62,000 bases of DNA from Phoronis australis. Lineage: Eukaryota > Phoronida > Phoronidae. Every line of letters starts with the position of its first letter. Within the stretch, counting starts at the first letter, position 1. Positions 25,612 to 35,078 of the stretch are shown here, one piece after another. The notes beneath the pieces are model-generated. The model was given only the letters and a program-made list of their open reading frames with translations, did no database searches and had not been told where the DNA came from. The position numbers were made by a program, and so were the translations under genes. The DNA is taken from assembly GCA_002633005.1 (NCBI GenBank), contig NMRA01000371.1, positions 241,572 through 303,571 on the forward strand. Direction: 5' to 3'.

Positions 25612-28480
25612 GCAGGCCATACTGTGTCAATGTTTAGGCTCTGTGTTTGGTAAATATACGGTACTCCACATATAATGTGTGAGACAGTAAATGAGTACTG
25701 ATGTCAACCCTTTACCATTGTGCAAAGTCTGATTGATGTCTTCGGCAAACAAATCTGGTGATGTGGTGTTGTGCGTTTATGGCAGTTGTTGATTTTGAAA
25801 GTTCAATGTGCGGGGAATAAGCGAAGACCAAAATGGTGACAAATAATCCTCTTAGAACCAATTTTCCCTTTAATGTTTCAGTTCTACTCTATGGTATCTC
25901 GGCGTCTCACAATTGTATTTAAAGTCAAATTGAAGGCAGAAATTTTGCTTTCATACTTACTGAAGCATCATTTTAATTCATCTTTCGAGTATAATGCGAG
26001 TGTATTAACAATGATTTCAGCGTATTCAATTATTACACTTTTGCTGTGCTTTGTTTCAGAATGGGCAGATGAACAGCTACCAGCACACAACATTCTACGA
26101 CTTATATATCAAGGCAGGTTTCTTCATGGGAATGTAACACTAGGAGGTATGTAACACTAGGAGGTGTGTAACACTAGGAGGTGTGTAACACTAGGAGGTG
26201 TGTAACACTAGGAGGTGTGTAACACCAGGAGGTGTGTAACACTCAGAGGTGTGTCAAAAATGGCTGCCGCGGTGTCGCTCCGTGTCAATCGTGTTTACAT
26301 ATACACACTTGCACCCAATCAGCTGTTAGGTGTTAGGGGTCAGCTGTCTCTCGTGTAATTGCGACTTTACTGTCCTTCGTGTTAGTCCGCTCCATGGCTG
26401 GTTGTTGTCCCGTGTTCCAGTGTGATGGTGGTACAAACTGCATGCAAGTTGTCACGTGGAGAGAAGGTTTATTGGTGCTGTGCTTGTCAAGTTTAGATCT
26501 AGCGGAGAAAATAAAGCGAAATGAGCCTGATGTTATGGCTAGGTACTGTCCATGCGAAGTGCAATATAACGAAATATGGTTCTGTTTAGAAATTGTTATT
26601 TGTGAGAACGTGGTACTTGCGCAGTGAGTTGTCATACCATTATTTTTAGTTTCTCACCAACTGTTAGATTGTGTGTTGTCTTGAGATGTACATGATGCAG
26701 TTGTGTTATATGGTTGCAGCTTTACAACTGCCAAACGGCAAGACAACAGTGATGCATCTTGTAGCACGAGAGAACCTACCAGAACCTAACAATCAAGGTA
26801 ACTGTTGAATGACTGTTGGTGGTAGTGTGCATTGAATGACTGATGGTGGTAGTGTGTATTGAATGACTGATGTTGGTAGTGTGCATTGAATACTGTTGGT
26901 GGTAGTGTGCATTGAATACTGTTGGTGGTAGTGTGCATTGAATGAGTGTTGGTGGTAGTGTGCATTGAATACTGTTGGTGGTAGTGTGCATTGAATGACT
27001 GATGGTGGTAGTGTGCATTGAATTTTTAACCCTACTTACTTTCTGAACATCTGCTTTGAGTTCATGTCAGTTTTCAAGAGAAAGTTGCTAGCCAAAATTT
27101 GTGTTTGTTCTTGCTAATACAAATGGGTGAATAAGTTATGGAAGCAATTTTTTTTTTATGTTATTTTTTTAAGTTGCCACATGCTATGTAAAATAAAAAA
27201 CTGAAGAATTCACTCCATGACAGTTAGACTGAGTAATGCAAATAGTGACATTTTTAATAATCGTATATTACCTGAAAATTTGTATACCTGTTGTCTTAAT
27301 TCTTTGTTTTGAGGAGAAGTGATTGTTTTATCTGTATGTGTTTATCTTATGAGCATTTATCCTATGGTGAAAGAACAGTTTTGAAGAAAACTCAAAAAAA
27401 AAACAAGTCACAAACTGGCTGAATTTTGCAGTATAGCTTCACAGTTTCAAAAACATGGTTTGCGTTGGAAACATTACGAGAGCTTTGTAAAGATTAGTTA
27501 AACATGAGTTAGAAACAATTTATTAACTTCCTGTTCCAGGGTTATCCTGAACAGTTTGATTTCACGGTATTCTTAAAACATAAATAGTGAGGCGTTTTAC
27601 TGAAGGAGGCAAACAACGTCTCAAACATGTGATCAAGTATTTCAATTCGAAACATATTATTGAGAGTTTAAAAAAAAGAGTCATAAAGTCATCTCTTTTG
27701 ATGGGGTTGTCCAACCGATCCAAAACTGGGTCTCTCCAAGTCAATGGCTGGGAATTGTTCACTTCCTTATGATAGTTGGGGAACTTTGAGGCAAATTTGT
27801 GGGAGCTAATTTGGTTACTTCAACATTTGTGTGAGAGGGGATGAAATTGAAGCCTAGACTTTTTTCATAAATCATCAACGAAAATCCGATATATATATCA
27901 AATTGTCATGAATCTTCTACTGAACACGCATGTATAAATTGTGTTGATCTCAATTTCTTGGAAATTTGGAGCAAAAACAGGTGGTACGCTTACTTTTTGA
28001 GTAGTTCAGTTCTATTATTTGTAAAGACGACTTTTAAACACAATGTAGTGTGTTTTGTTTCCTACGGATAATTATGCTATTTGCATGCTCTGTTCACATT
28101 CTTCTTAAAGAAAATTTCATATATTTCTTTTCCTGAGACGCAGGTGTATTTTTGAATTACCTGATGTTGCGGCTGGAAGTCACGTATTCTAATCTTTGAT
28201 CTCAGAAACTTGTTTCATTCATTAAGATATTGTGTGACTCTTTGTTACTATATTGTGTGGACCTTTGATCTGCCTTCTCTTGAAATAAAACATATACAGA
28301 TAGCTTTAGACTGTTTCTGATAGTGTTACTTGACTATATGTGACAGAGGTGTACGTGTCTACACACCTTTGGTTCCTGTATTCGCAGTGACATTTCTTTG
28401 TCTGTTTTCCTTTTGTAGGACAATTAAAGAAGGACAAGAATGGTGAGCGAGCATGCAGCAACTGCTGTGTGATTGTGTGA
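7004..28480 (+). CDS. UBL3: Ubiquitin-like protein 3 (membrane-anchored ubiquitin fold)
   Basis: Five exons (7004-7039, 22920-23028, 26060-26146, 26720-26797, 28419-28480) join in phase into 123 aa; human UBL3 is 117. The ubiquitin-like fold covers roughly residues 13-97 and contains VNLRLILVSGKTKEF, ILRLIYQGRFLHGN, VTLGALQLPNGKTTVM and HLVARENLPEP, all close to human. The protein ends ERACSNCCVIV. CVIV reads as a CAAX box for prenylation and the adjacent Cys is conserved; in human UBL3 these cysteines tether it to membranes and promote sorting of cargo to small extracellular vesicles. The start is MSSKTKHIPSDK, closely parallel to the human MSS...PAD start. Family assignment is firm. Odd features: a 15.9-kb first intron, and minisatellites at the donors of exons 3 and 4. 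Confidence 0.97.
8961..9047. repeat. 26-bp minisatellite, about three copies
   Basis: Unit actggtggtagtactagcag + tatgac at 8961 (a 30-nt variant with an extra gtaa), 8991 and 9017, then a partial copy. In UBL3 intron 1. Confidence 0.9.
9449..9490. repeat. GTAT/GTAC microsatellite
   Basis: Alternating gtatgtat and gtacgtac blocks; self-complementary over the gtacgtac parts. Confidence 0.9.
11240..12500. repeat. Diverged interspersed repeat region, related to 17780-18480
   Basis: Shared phrases include cccgtttgtgaggtagagca (12207) against cccgtttatgaggtagagca (18244), cttgctccgtgtca against cttgctccatgtca, and gccaaaagttgatgtctaaac against tcaaaagttagtttctaaac. Copies keep order and orientation over about 300 bp. 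Words like tggggtaacttgc also recur around 11230-11530. No intact ORF; the class is unknown. Confidence 0.6.
12020..12058. repeat. Perfect palindrome, 19-bp arms with 1-nt spacer
   Basis: Left arm 12020-12038 (ACCACTTAAGTGCCATTTA), spacer G at 12039, right arm 12040-12058 is the exact reverse complement. Each arm also contains the shorter palindrome CACTTAAGTG. It lies inside the interspersed repeat region of UBL3 intron 1. Confidence 0.95.
15077..15150. repeat. Interspersed repeat, GC-rich family copy A
   Basis: Begins atgggcggcgcaccatagg, has a g-run, ctatagcccc, then cagtgctgggccactcatg. A second copy is at 58098-58165 in the same orientation (atgggcagcgcaccatagg, ctatagccc, cagtgctgcgctcatg). 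Confidence 0.75.
17780..18480. repeat. Diverged interspersed repeats (second copy, plus a fragment shared with 26268)
   Basis: 18180-18480 parallels 12160-12500. 17862-17960 (tcagtcgtgtttacacacac, cttgcgcccaatcagctg) parallels 26268-26360. 18368-18466 is matched in inverted orientation by 37257-37345. There are therefore at least four fragments of one family in the window. Confidence 0.65.
20111..20250. mobile_element. MITE-like element with terminal inverted repeats
   Basis: Left end CGTTCAGTA followed by gacgCTAGGACCT; right end AGGTCCTAG followed by TACTGAACG. The ends are complementary over roughly 20 bases with a small indel. The 140-bp interior has no ORF. No clear target duplication was seen in the flanks, so the boundaries are approximate. 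Confidence 0.6.
20870..20945 (+). mobile_element. Possible tRNA-derived SINE fragment
   Basis: An A-box-like stretch (gcagtgattaagtactaggc) is followed by a B-box-like ctgttcaagtcccacagg with an apparent variable-arm-like insert between them. No intact acceptor stem or CCA-end structure, so it is not called as a functional tRNA gene. Confidence 0.35.
21289..21366. repeat. 13-bp minisatellite
   Basis: Unit aaagtaatgctgc repeated about six times with small changes (aaattaatgctgc, aaagtaatacagc). UBL3 intron 1. Confidence 0.85.
22920..23028 (+). CDS. UBL3: UBL3 exon 2
   Basis: Acceptor taatttcag, donor gtaagt. It encodes 36 residues from VNLRLILVSGKTKEF to YEHWPE plus one base (phase 1). This is the first half of the ubiquitin-like fold and one of the most conserved parts. 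Confidence 0.97.
24481..24606. repeat. About 17-bp minisatellite (actagcgatcattttt)
   Basis: Roughly seven copies of tactagcgatcattttt with agtgatc and agcgatc variants, in UBL3 intron 2. Confidence 0.9.
25541..25609. repeat. CA/CGCACA microsatellite
   Basis: A run of cacacaca interrupted by regularly spaced cgcacacac blocks, in UBL3 intron 2. Confidence 0.97.
26060..26146 (+). CDS. UBL3: UBL3 exon 3
   Basis: Acceptor tttgtttcag, donor gtatgt. It encodes EWADEQLPAHNILRL, IYQGRFLHGN and VTLG plus one base. The last 13 nt (GTAACACTAGGAG) are the founding part of the adjacent 17-bp minisatellite. Confidence 0.97.
26134..26252 (+). repeat. 17-bp minisatellite made of the UBL3 exon 3/intron 3 junction
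   Basis: Seven uninterrupted copies start at 26134, 26151, 26168, 26185, 26202, 26219 and 26236. The unit is gtaacactaggaggtgt. Copy 1 contains the true exon end and donor (CTAGGAG then gtatgt); copies 2-5 repeat CTAGGAG then gtgtgt, and copies 6 and 7 carry one and two changes. Confidence 0.97.
26268..26360. repeat. Interspersed repeat fragment (shared with 17862-17960)
   Basis: Shares gctccgtgtcaatcgtgttt, cacacttgcacccaatcagc and the downstream cagctgtct words with 17862-17960, in the same orientation. Lies directly after the minisatellite in UBL3 intron 3. Confidence 0.65.
26720..26797 (+). CDS. UBL3: UBL3 exon 4
   Basis: Acceptor ggttgcag, donor gtaact. It encodes the end of the ubiquitin-like fold: LQLPNGKTTVMHLVARE then NLPEPNNQ, in phase with exons 3 and 5. 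Confidence 0.97.
26800..27023. repeat. 23-28-bp minisatellite abutting UBL3 exon 4
   Basis: Unit gttggtggtagtgtgcattg + aat with a gact or act linker, about eight copies, beginning within a few bases of the exon 4 donor at 26797/26798. Confidence 0.9.
28419..28480 (+). CDS. UBL3: UBL3 exon 5 (C-terminus and prenylation box)
   Basis: Acceptor ccttttgtag. Encodes QLKKDKNGERACSNCCVIV and stop TGA at 28478-28480. The basic linker and double cysteine match the human tail layout; the last residue is Val where human has Leu. Confidence 0.95.
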
Positions 28481-29345
28481 GAGGGGGCGCTTCAGTCGCG
28501 GCCAGGCAATGTTCGCGTTCGTCTCCTGTTTGTAACTGTTGCTGTTGTTACACTGATTGACAGAAATGAAAATCTAGACTCAACAATAAGGTTGTCAATT
28601 TTGAGTATGTCATGAACTATGATGGTGGGGCGTATATTGCAGCAACAGTGTGTATAATGAATGTGAGATTGTATGGACATTGGGATCAAACTAATCGGCG
28701 CAAATTCAGCTGCTCATTCATCAAGATTGTGAAATGGCCCTATTATACAAGTGTGTGTGTGTGTGGCTCATGGAATACCTCATTGATAGTCGGACAAAAG
28801 TAACGGGATTTCTATTGTTGCCAGCCGTGCCTCATGTATGCGTGTATTCAGGACGACTATTGTAACATGGTCATGCGGCGGAAGCACTAACTACAGACGG
28901 GCAGCCAAATACCCGTATGCTATATGCGAGTTTGTGGAGCGAAGTTGGGAGTATTTATTGTGTATTTTCCCGGTCGGTTTTATGACAGGCAGGCAGAGAA
29001 GCACTGTCATGTGTCTGTGGACTGAATGCAGTGTGTCCAAAACTGACCTGCAGTACATCATACATACTCATCTTAGTCCCAAAGCCATGGACCTTTTTAC
29101 AGTTAGAGAGTTGTGGCACTTATGTTATTCGCCATCTGTTGGCTGGAAATGTAGGTGTATCTGCTGTGGTTTCATTGGTTGGTCATATTCAGCTTGGCTG
29201 ACGGGTGTCCCACAATCCATTGCTGATATCCCACAAGTCTCTAACTGTAGAAATGTCTGTGTATAGTGAGCTGGGTCACTTTATATGTATGAGAAATTTC
29301 TTGTGTGGTGAGAAGCTATTCGATGTCACTGCAGTTAATAAAGGT
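28481..29345 (+). other. UBL3: Probable UBL3 3' UTR
   Basis: Follows the stop codon with no further splice-supported coding. The first good AATAAA is at 29337-29342. A 142-codon open frame at 28838-29266 lies inside but shows no domain and is treated as chance. Confidence 0.5.
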
Positions 29346-30076
29346 TGTCAAATTGTGGGGTGGTAACACTTGAATGGAGAATAATGAAATCCTGAATTGT
29401 GCGATTGTGTCAAGCTTAACAAAGTTGACATCATTTTGTAGTTCACTTGTTCAATTTTGATGAAAGCGTTTGATTGGGAACTGGCAAAATCTAAATATGT
29501 TGACTATAGATTGGGTTAAGTGGAAACCATGGTGAATTTTCGTTGATGAGTTTTGGTACTGTCTTATACATTTGCTAATGAAATGGCACGATTTATAAAT
29601 TTTAAGCTTTTGATGATAAGGCTAGATATCTGGCTTGTCAGTCGGCTCAGATTTTTTAATTTGTTATCTGGTCAGGTTTTAATTTTTGGGTTTTTTGTGC
29701 AGTTGGTGTTGAAACACATATGCCATTGTTTTAATCATTTTGTGTTGATTCTCTGTGGTTTGTACACATAGCATGATTGTACACATAGTATGTTTGTAAA
29801 TTGTTTTGAAACTTACATTTTAAGTGACCATCCTTCAGTTAAAGGTGAATTTAACGGATATCTGTAAGTTCTACACGCTTGGATCATCTGTATCTTTCAT
29901 TTTACGAACTCGGAACTGACGACTACTTTCGTAAGTGTTTTTCTGACAGGTTGGAGGGACAATTCAGTTGCCGATCTTCTGCTCTTTCTCGGCACCTAAA
30001 TCTGTCGACCAGGCTTTGTAAGCCATTATGGGCTTGGCTATTCACTGATCCACAGGGGATAATATAGCAATTTATC

Positions 30077-30289
30077 TTCTCATTCAGGACCATAAACATT
30101 TTATTAAGCTGTGTTTACTTACACAGGTCAACTGGGACAATTGTATGACTAGGATCAGGTTCACAAATAATTGCATGTCAACTTATAAAGGCCTATTGTT
30201 TGTGAATGGCAATCATGGTTTACAACCCTCAGCAAAATTCTATGCCACTATGCTCTCTACTTTTTCCCTTCAAGCGCAAAATGCCAGGA
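30077..30289 (+). repeat. Interspersed repeat, copy 1 (pair with 53950)
   Basis: Shares gtgtttacttacacag, caactgggaca, ggttcacaaa, aaaggcct, the sequence around ctacaacc/ttacaacc with tcagcaaaa, and ccaag/caagc-caaaatg with 53950-54210, in the same order and orientation. Noncoding; class unknown. Confidence 0.75.
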
Positions 30290-33200
30290 TGTTATTTTCA
30301 CAGTAGTTCTATCCAGACCTCTAAATCCATGGATAGGACTTTGCAAACACTAAGTCATTAAGCTGTACAATTTTAGACTCGATACACTCATGGAAACGGA
30401 GGATCACCAAGTTTCTGTGAGACATGGCCTTGCATTACAAGCAAAGCAGGTGATCACACTAGCTATACTCTGGAGTTTTCTTGCGTCTGCGTAACGTAGC
30501 CCTGCGTAACGTAGCCCTGCGTCTTGTGTAAGTTAGGAGCAGAAAATAATGAAACCGGAAACTGGATTGGTTCTCCTGTGTGCGGCCAGTAAGACTATTA
30601 TTTCTCATTTGAAAAACTGTATCTCTGAAGGAAGCACCGAGTGTGCAAGATTCTGTTTCTCAGTTGTCAACTGCAGACTTACATGAAATGTCAGTGGTTC
30701 GAGTTATTTACTTTTCTTGGGATGATGGAAGTTGAATCCTGAAAGAACCATGATGGTGGCATCATCTCCAAGATGGCTGTTGATCTAAACTGTTGAAGGA
30801 AATTTGAAAAAGTCAACAATTCATTTATGGAGAAAGAGATTCGTGTTAAGATTTAAGCAGCTTTAAAAGAGACACACTTGGGTTATAGGGCGAAAATCTT
30901 GTATTTGGGGATTGTTGTTGGATGGGATAGATTTTTTGAGGTCATTGGCTTTGGTTGTAACCAGAATGTAAAGCTTCAAAATCCATTGTTTTTGTGATTC
31001 TATCACAAAGCACCGATTCTCACTCATAGCTTCCAGATATTTGTTGAAATTAATTGATATTAAGGCCAGTATCTTCATCAGTCAGATATGATTAAAGTAT
31101 TTCGACTACTTGTCAAAAGGGTTTTAATGAAGCTAGCAAAACGAACTGTTATCACTGAAGTCATGAGTTTTAATCCGTCTTGGAGGTGGCTTCAAATCAA
31201 GTATGCTCACTGAGTGTGTCTCGTAGTTGTCTTATTTGTGAACATCACGTTTTAAGAAATGGGTTTCTGTGGTAGTACATTTTATTCATTTTCAAGCAAG
31301 TTTGCAGATTTTTTGCCGACTTAAAACAAAAGACAGGCTGCTGTAAAGTCCCAATTTCTCGTTTTCAGTTTAAAGTGAATTCCACTGTTATGCATGTGTG
31401 CACAACATGACGCAGTAATATGGAGAGGGATTGTGTGCTCAATACGACGTAGTAGTATGATTTTGAGTGCTGAATACAATATTGTTATCATGTTGAAGGC
31501 TAATATTTCAGATGTTATTTGATTATGTACAAGTGTTATGACCGACATCATGAGCATGTTGTAACATATTTTATGTGTGCAGTGGTAATACAGCAGCTTG
31601 CCCTTTGGCTGCTGCAGTCTGTCCATTGTTCATTTACTTCAGTGGAATAGCCATGAAAGGGACATTGTCAGTTTCACGGACAAAAATCCAAAATGCATTT
31701 TTAGGATCATTGTTGCGTGGGAGAGATGTCTTGAAATTTGACCAGATCTTTGAAACAACAAAACCTGTTGTATGGGGGATTTTATGACAAATCACCAATC
31801 AGCCATCTGTTGAAATCAAGGCTGGTGACTTTACCTGTTAAGTACACCTAAAAAGTCTGCCATTTATCGACTGGGATTTAACTCCAACATAAGTTTTAGG
31901 CCGTGACCACAATGTTTCCTGGTCTGATTTTGCTCTGGGGCTGATCTCAGAAATCACTTTTCTGGTAGATGTCCATTTAATCGGAATAATTAAGAAAATG
32001 ATTTGTTCAAACTATAGTTCAGGGCAGATATTTTAATGAACAGAGCCACACAGGATTCAAATTGTACTTAAGATTTTGTTATAGATTTAACTTATTAACT
32101 GTATGCGGAAGAATAAATTACCATTGTATCACGTTCTCCTTGAGCAGCACACTCCTCACCACATTCCCCCTTCTGTCTGTCTGTCTGTTTTGTCGTTTAT
32201 AAAGATAACCACATACCACTAATCTGAAAGCTATCGTTTTTTATTTGAAAAATGCATTCGTCTTGGAAAGACCTTTTTCTCTGTTAATTAAGAGGCACTA
32301 TTCCCTTGGCCTGTTTGTACCATCCATGGAGCAATAGAAAATGACGCCAACACTGAACAGCCCAGCAAAAGGCTGGGATTTTAGTTCTGCTCTGAATTCT
32401 ATTCAGCAACCACACATGACCAGTAACAGTGTTCAGTAATAAGTAAACATTGTGTCTGTTCTATGGAAATGAATGCAGAGCGGAGATGTGGGCCTTTTCT
32501 GGGCTCTTCATGTCACTTCTTGGTGTTACATGGTTAGCAAATAGACACGGAACAGTAACTAACTTGCAAAAATATATTTCTGAGAATATTATACCAAATG
32601 GGACATCAAAAACGGCTGTGTTCCTTCTTGAAACTCTGGCAAGCCTGTTGTCGACATGTTCAACCCACAACTGCGAAGATGTCCCTGGCTATTGTAACAT
32701 TCATGTTCAAACTTTTCTGTCTTACTTCAGTAAACAATATTGGTGAGTATTGGATAGCATGGTAGGTCAGGTTTATAAGGAGGGATCTACATTCAATTGC
32801 AATTTCCCCTTAGGGCTGGGCCCTTAGGTTTGCAAAAGCATTTGGTACAATGTATTTCGTTCAAATACAATTGAACCAAATGTTATTCCTTGTTTGCAAT
32901 GTTCCTGTGTTCTGGGTATTTGGTGAGAATTGTGTTGCCATGGATCTTCTCATTTGATGTATAAATATTTTGTATATTGTTTGTCATATCCATTTAGAAA
33001 GTTAGACGTCCTGTACTACAGTTAGTCCAGCATGAAAATACATTTTGTCAAATCTTGAAACTATTTTGCTGGTTTTGTGTTGGTCACTTACTACTGAACT
33101 GGCATACCACACAAAATAGTACGCGTTTTAGTGACAAAATTGCGCTGAGGACTCCTGCCACCCCACACAGCACAGAGGTACATTTTCATCCCAAAAGTAT

Positions 33201-34350
33201 GGTTGGATCAAAGTTTACATAACAAAATATTCAAATCTATTGTAAACTGAATCCACTCATGAACAACCTGACCTGCACAAGTCACTAACTTGTGGGTCTC
33301 CAAACTAAGCAGAAATGTGCTACAAAATCATCTTGTTACATCGGGATTACACTCTGCAGACACGCCAACTTCACAGGTAAAGGTCATGTGATGACGTTTC
33401 ACTTGCACTGTATGGCATCGTGACAAAATCTTGGGGTCTTCTCAAGTGTCTTCCATCTACTGAAAGCAGACCTGGTTTAGCACCTTGCACGTAGAAAAAC
33501 GGAACGAGATCTCACAACCTTTGAACCAATTCCCACTGTGCTGTAATAGGTTACCGTGGCGCCAAGCCAGGGAAAAGGTACAAAAATTCACCTTGTTCTT
33601 ACCTCACAAAATGTCTTACTGGTAATGCAAGGACAAAGTAGTCTTCACTTCAATACACTTCAGATATGCAACACATTTCACTTGTCCTGATGTGAATAAA
33701 AGAAATTTACTTTTACAGACGAAGGCTTCGAGGAAACACTTAGAATTCAGTGAATAGCATTTTACTGTTCGGGGTAGTGAAGTTGGAAGATTCCTAAATG
33801 CGACACTTGTGACAATTCCCTTTTATTATTAAACGTGGAACTTGTGACAACCGCCTTTTATTATTTGGGGAATTTTTTCACATACTTAAGGGGATACATT
33901 TTGATAAACATAACAACTAACAGATACATGCAGAGCTAAACTATGGTACAAGGAATGAGCATAATTTTTCTAACTACCTCAGAAAGAAGTTTGCCACCAC
34001 CAGACAAACTTGCATACTGTGCAGTTGGCTTGGATTCCGCAGAATGGACAATTTACATGCAGGCAAGTCTTAACAAGAGCAGTGAGGAGTGTTGAAATGC
34101 GCCCAGGAATGCTTCTAGGGGTGTTTGCTTGTATCACGAAAATGGCCACTAGATGGCGCATAATACGTCAACTCTATCCATAAAGGGAACATAGTTTTTT
34201 AATTGAAAGCTATTGAACAAATTTCATAAAAATCTGTAAAACGAACTTCAGACATGACAGCAATATGCACCCACATATAAATGTGGGTGCATAAAAACCA
34301 GGCATGTTGCAAGCCAGTTTGTACTTCAACCACTGGCCCTGCACTGCCGT

Positions 34351-34543
34351 GTTACAGGGAGTACAAGGGGTCCTGCCCCATCATGTTACAGGGAGTACAA
34401 GGGGTCCTGCCCCGTCGTGGTACAGGGAGTACAAAGGGTCCGCCCTTTCGTGGTACAGGGAGTACGAAGGGTCCTGCCCTGACGGGGTTCAGGAAGTACA
34501 AAGGGTCCTGCACTGTCGTGTTACAGGGGGTATAAAGGACCCT
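34351..34543. repeat. 34-bp minisatellite, about six copies
   Basis: Units gttacagggagtacaagggg + tcctgccccgtcgt start at 34351, 34385, 34419 (33 nt), 34452, 34486 and 34520 (partial). Lies just past the predicted 3' end of the minus-strand membrane-protein gene. Confidence 0.95.
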
Positions 34544-34616
34544 TTACAACTCACTATATCCACTCCACACATGCTACAAAGCAACAAAACAACACGTTAG
34601 TTCGATTGGACTTATT

Positions 34617-34622
34617 TTTATT
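34617..34622 (-). terminator. Candidate polyadenylation signal of the minus-strand membrane-protein gene
   Basis: tttatt on the plus strand reads AATAAA on the minus strand, about 460 nt after the stop codon at 35079-35081. No closer copy was noticed. Confidence 0.4.
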
Positions 34623-35078
34623 CACGAGCAGAGCAACTGACCTGCTTTTACACAACTGTAATTTATACAATCAAACCTAGGTATTCTGTTGTGCAAATCC
34701 CGATAAATATTAACGAAAGTGACTAAAATTATAGTAGAGATAAAAATCACTCGCAACAACACACCAGGTTAATTAAGTTTTAATCTCAACAATATTGACT
34801 TGATGTGTACACCTCGACAACAGGATAAATGCAGCTAGTGGTAATACAAACAACAGCTAACAGTCCACAACACTGAGTAAAAGATTTTATAGAAAATCTG
34901 ACATACACTATATTACATCCTTTATACACTATATATATAGAGAATGCCATGTGACTATTGCATTACCCACAGGAAATCTATTAACTGCATCAATCTTGAT
35001 ACAACAGTTCTCGAAAACCTTAAGTCGATCCACCTATACACACAACTATTGAGGGTTTTGGTCTGTGCAGGGGTCCAT

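Larger units (their letters stand above)
23029..26059 (+). other. UBL3: UBL3 intron 2, with probable degraded transposon sequence
   Basis: 23060-23680 is more GC-rich than its surroundings and has overlapping open frames on both strands with no recognisable domain (one contains the N at 23655), consistent with an old transposable-element fragment. 24481-24606 is a 17-bp minisatellite and 25541-25609 a CA microsatellite. No coding exon was recognised. Confidence 0.5.
29346..34600. other. Intergenic region downstream of UBL3
   Basis: Convergent gene ends flank this stretch. It contains one copy of an interspersed repeat (30077-30289) and a short 17-bp duplication (30487-30522, ctgcgtaacgtagcc). 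The rest is unremarkable AT-rich sequence; short frames such as those at 31321 and 32450 have no splice or homology support. Confidence 0.5.

Noticed and set aside
28838-29266. 142-codon plus-strand open frame after UBL3
   Set aside because: Within the likely UBL3 3' UTR, no domain or splice signals, odd composition rich in Cys and Trp.
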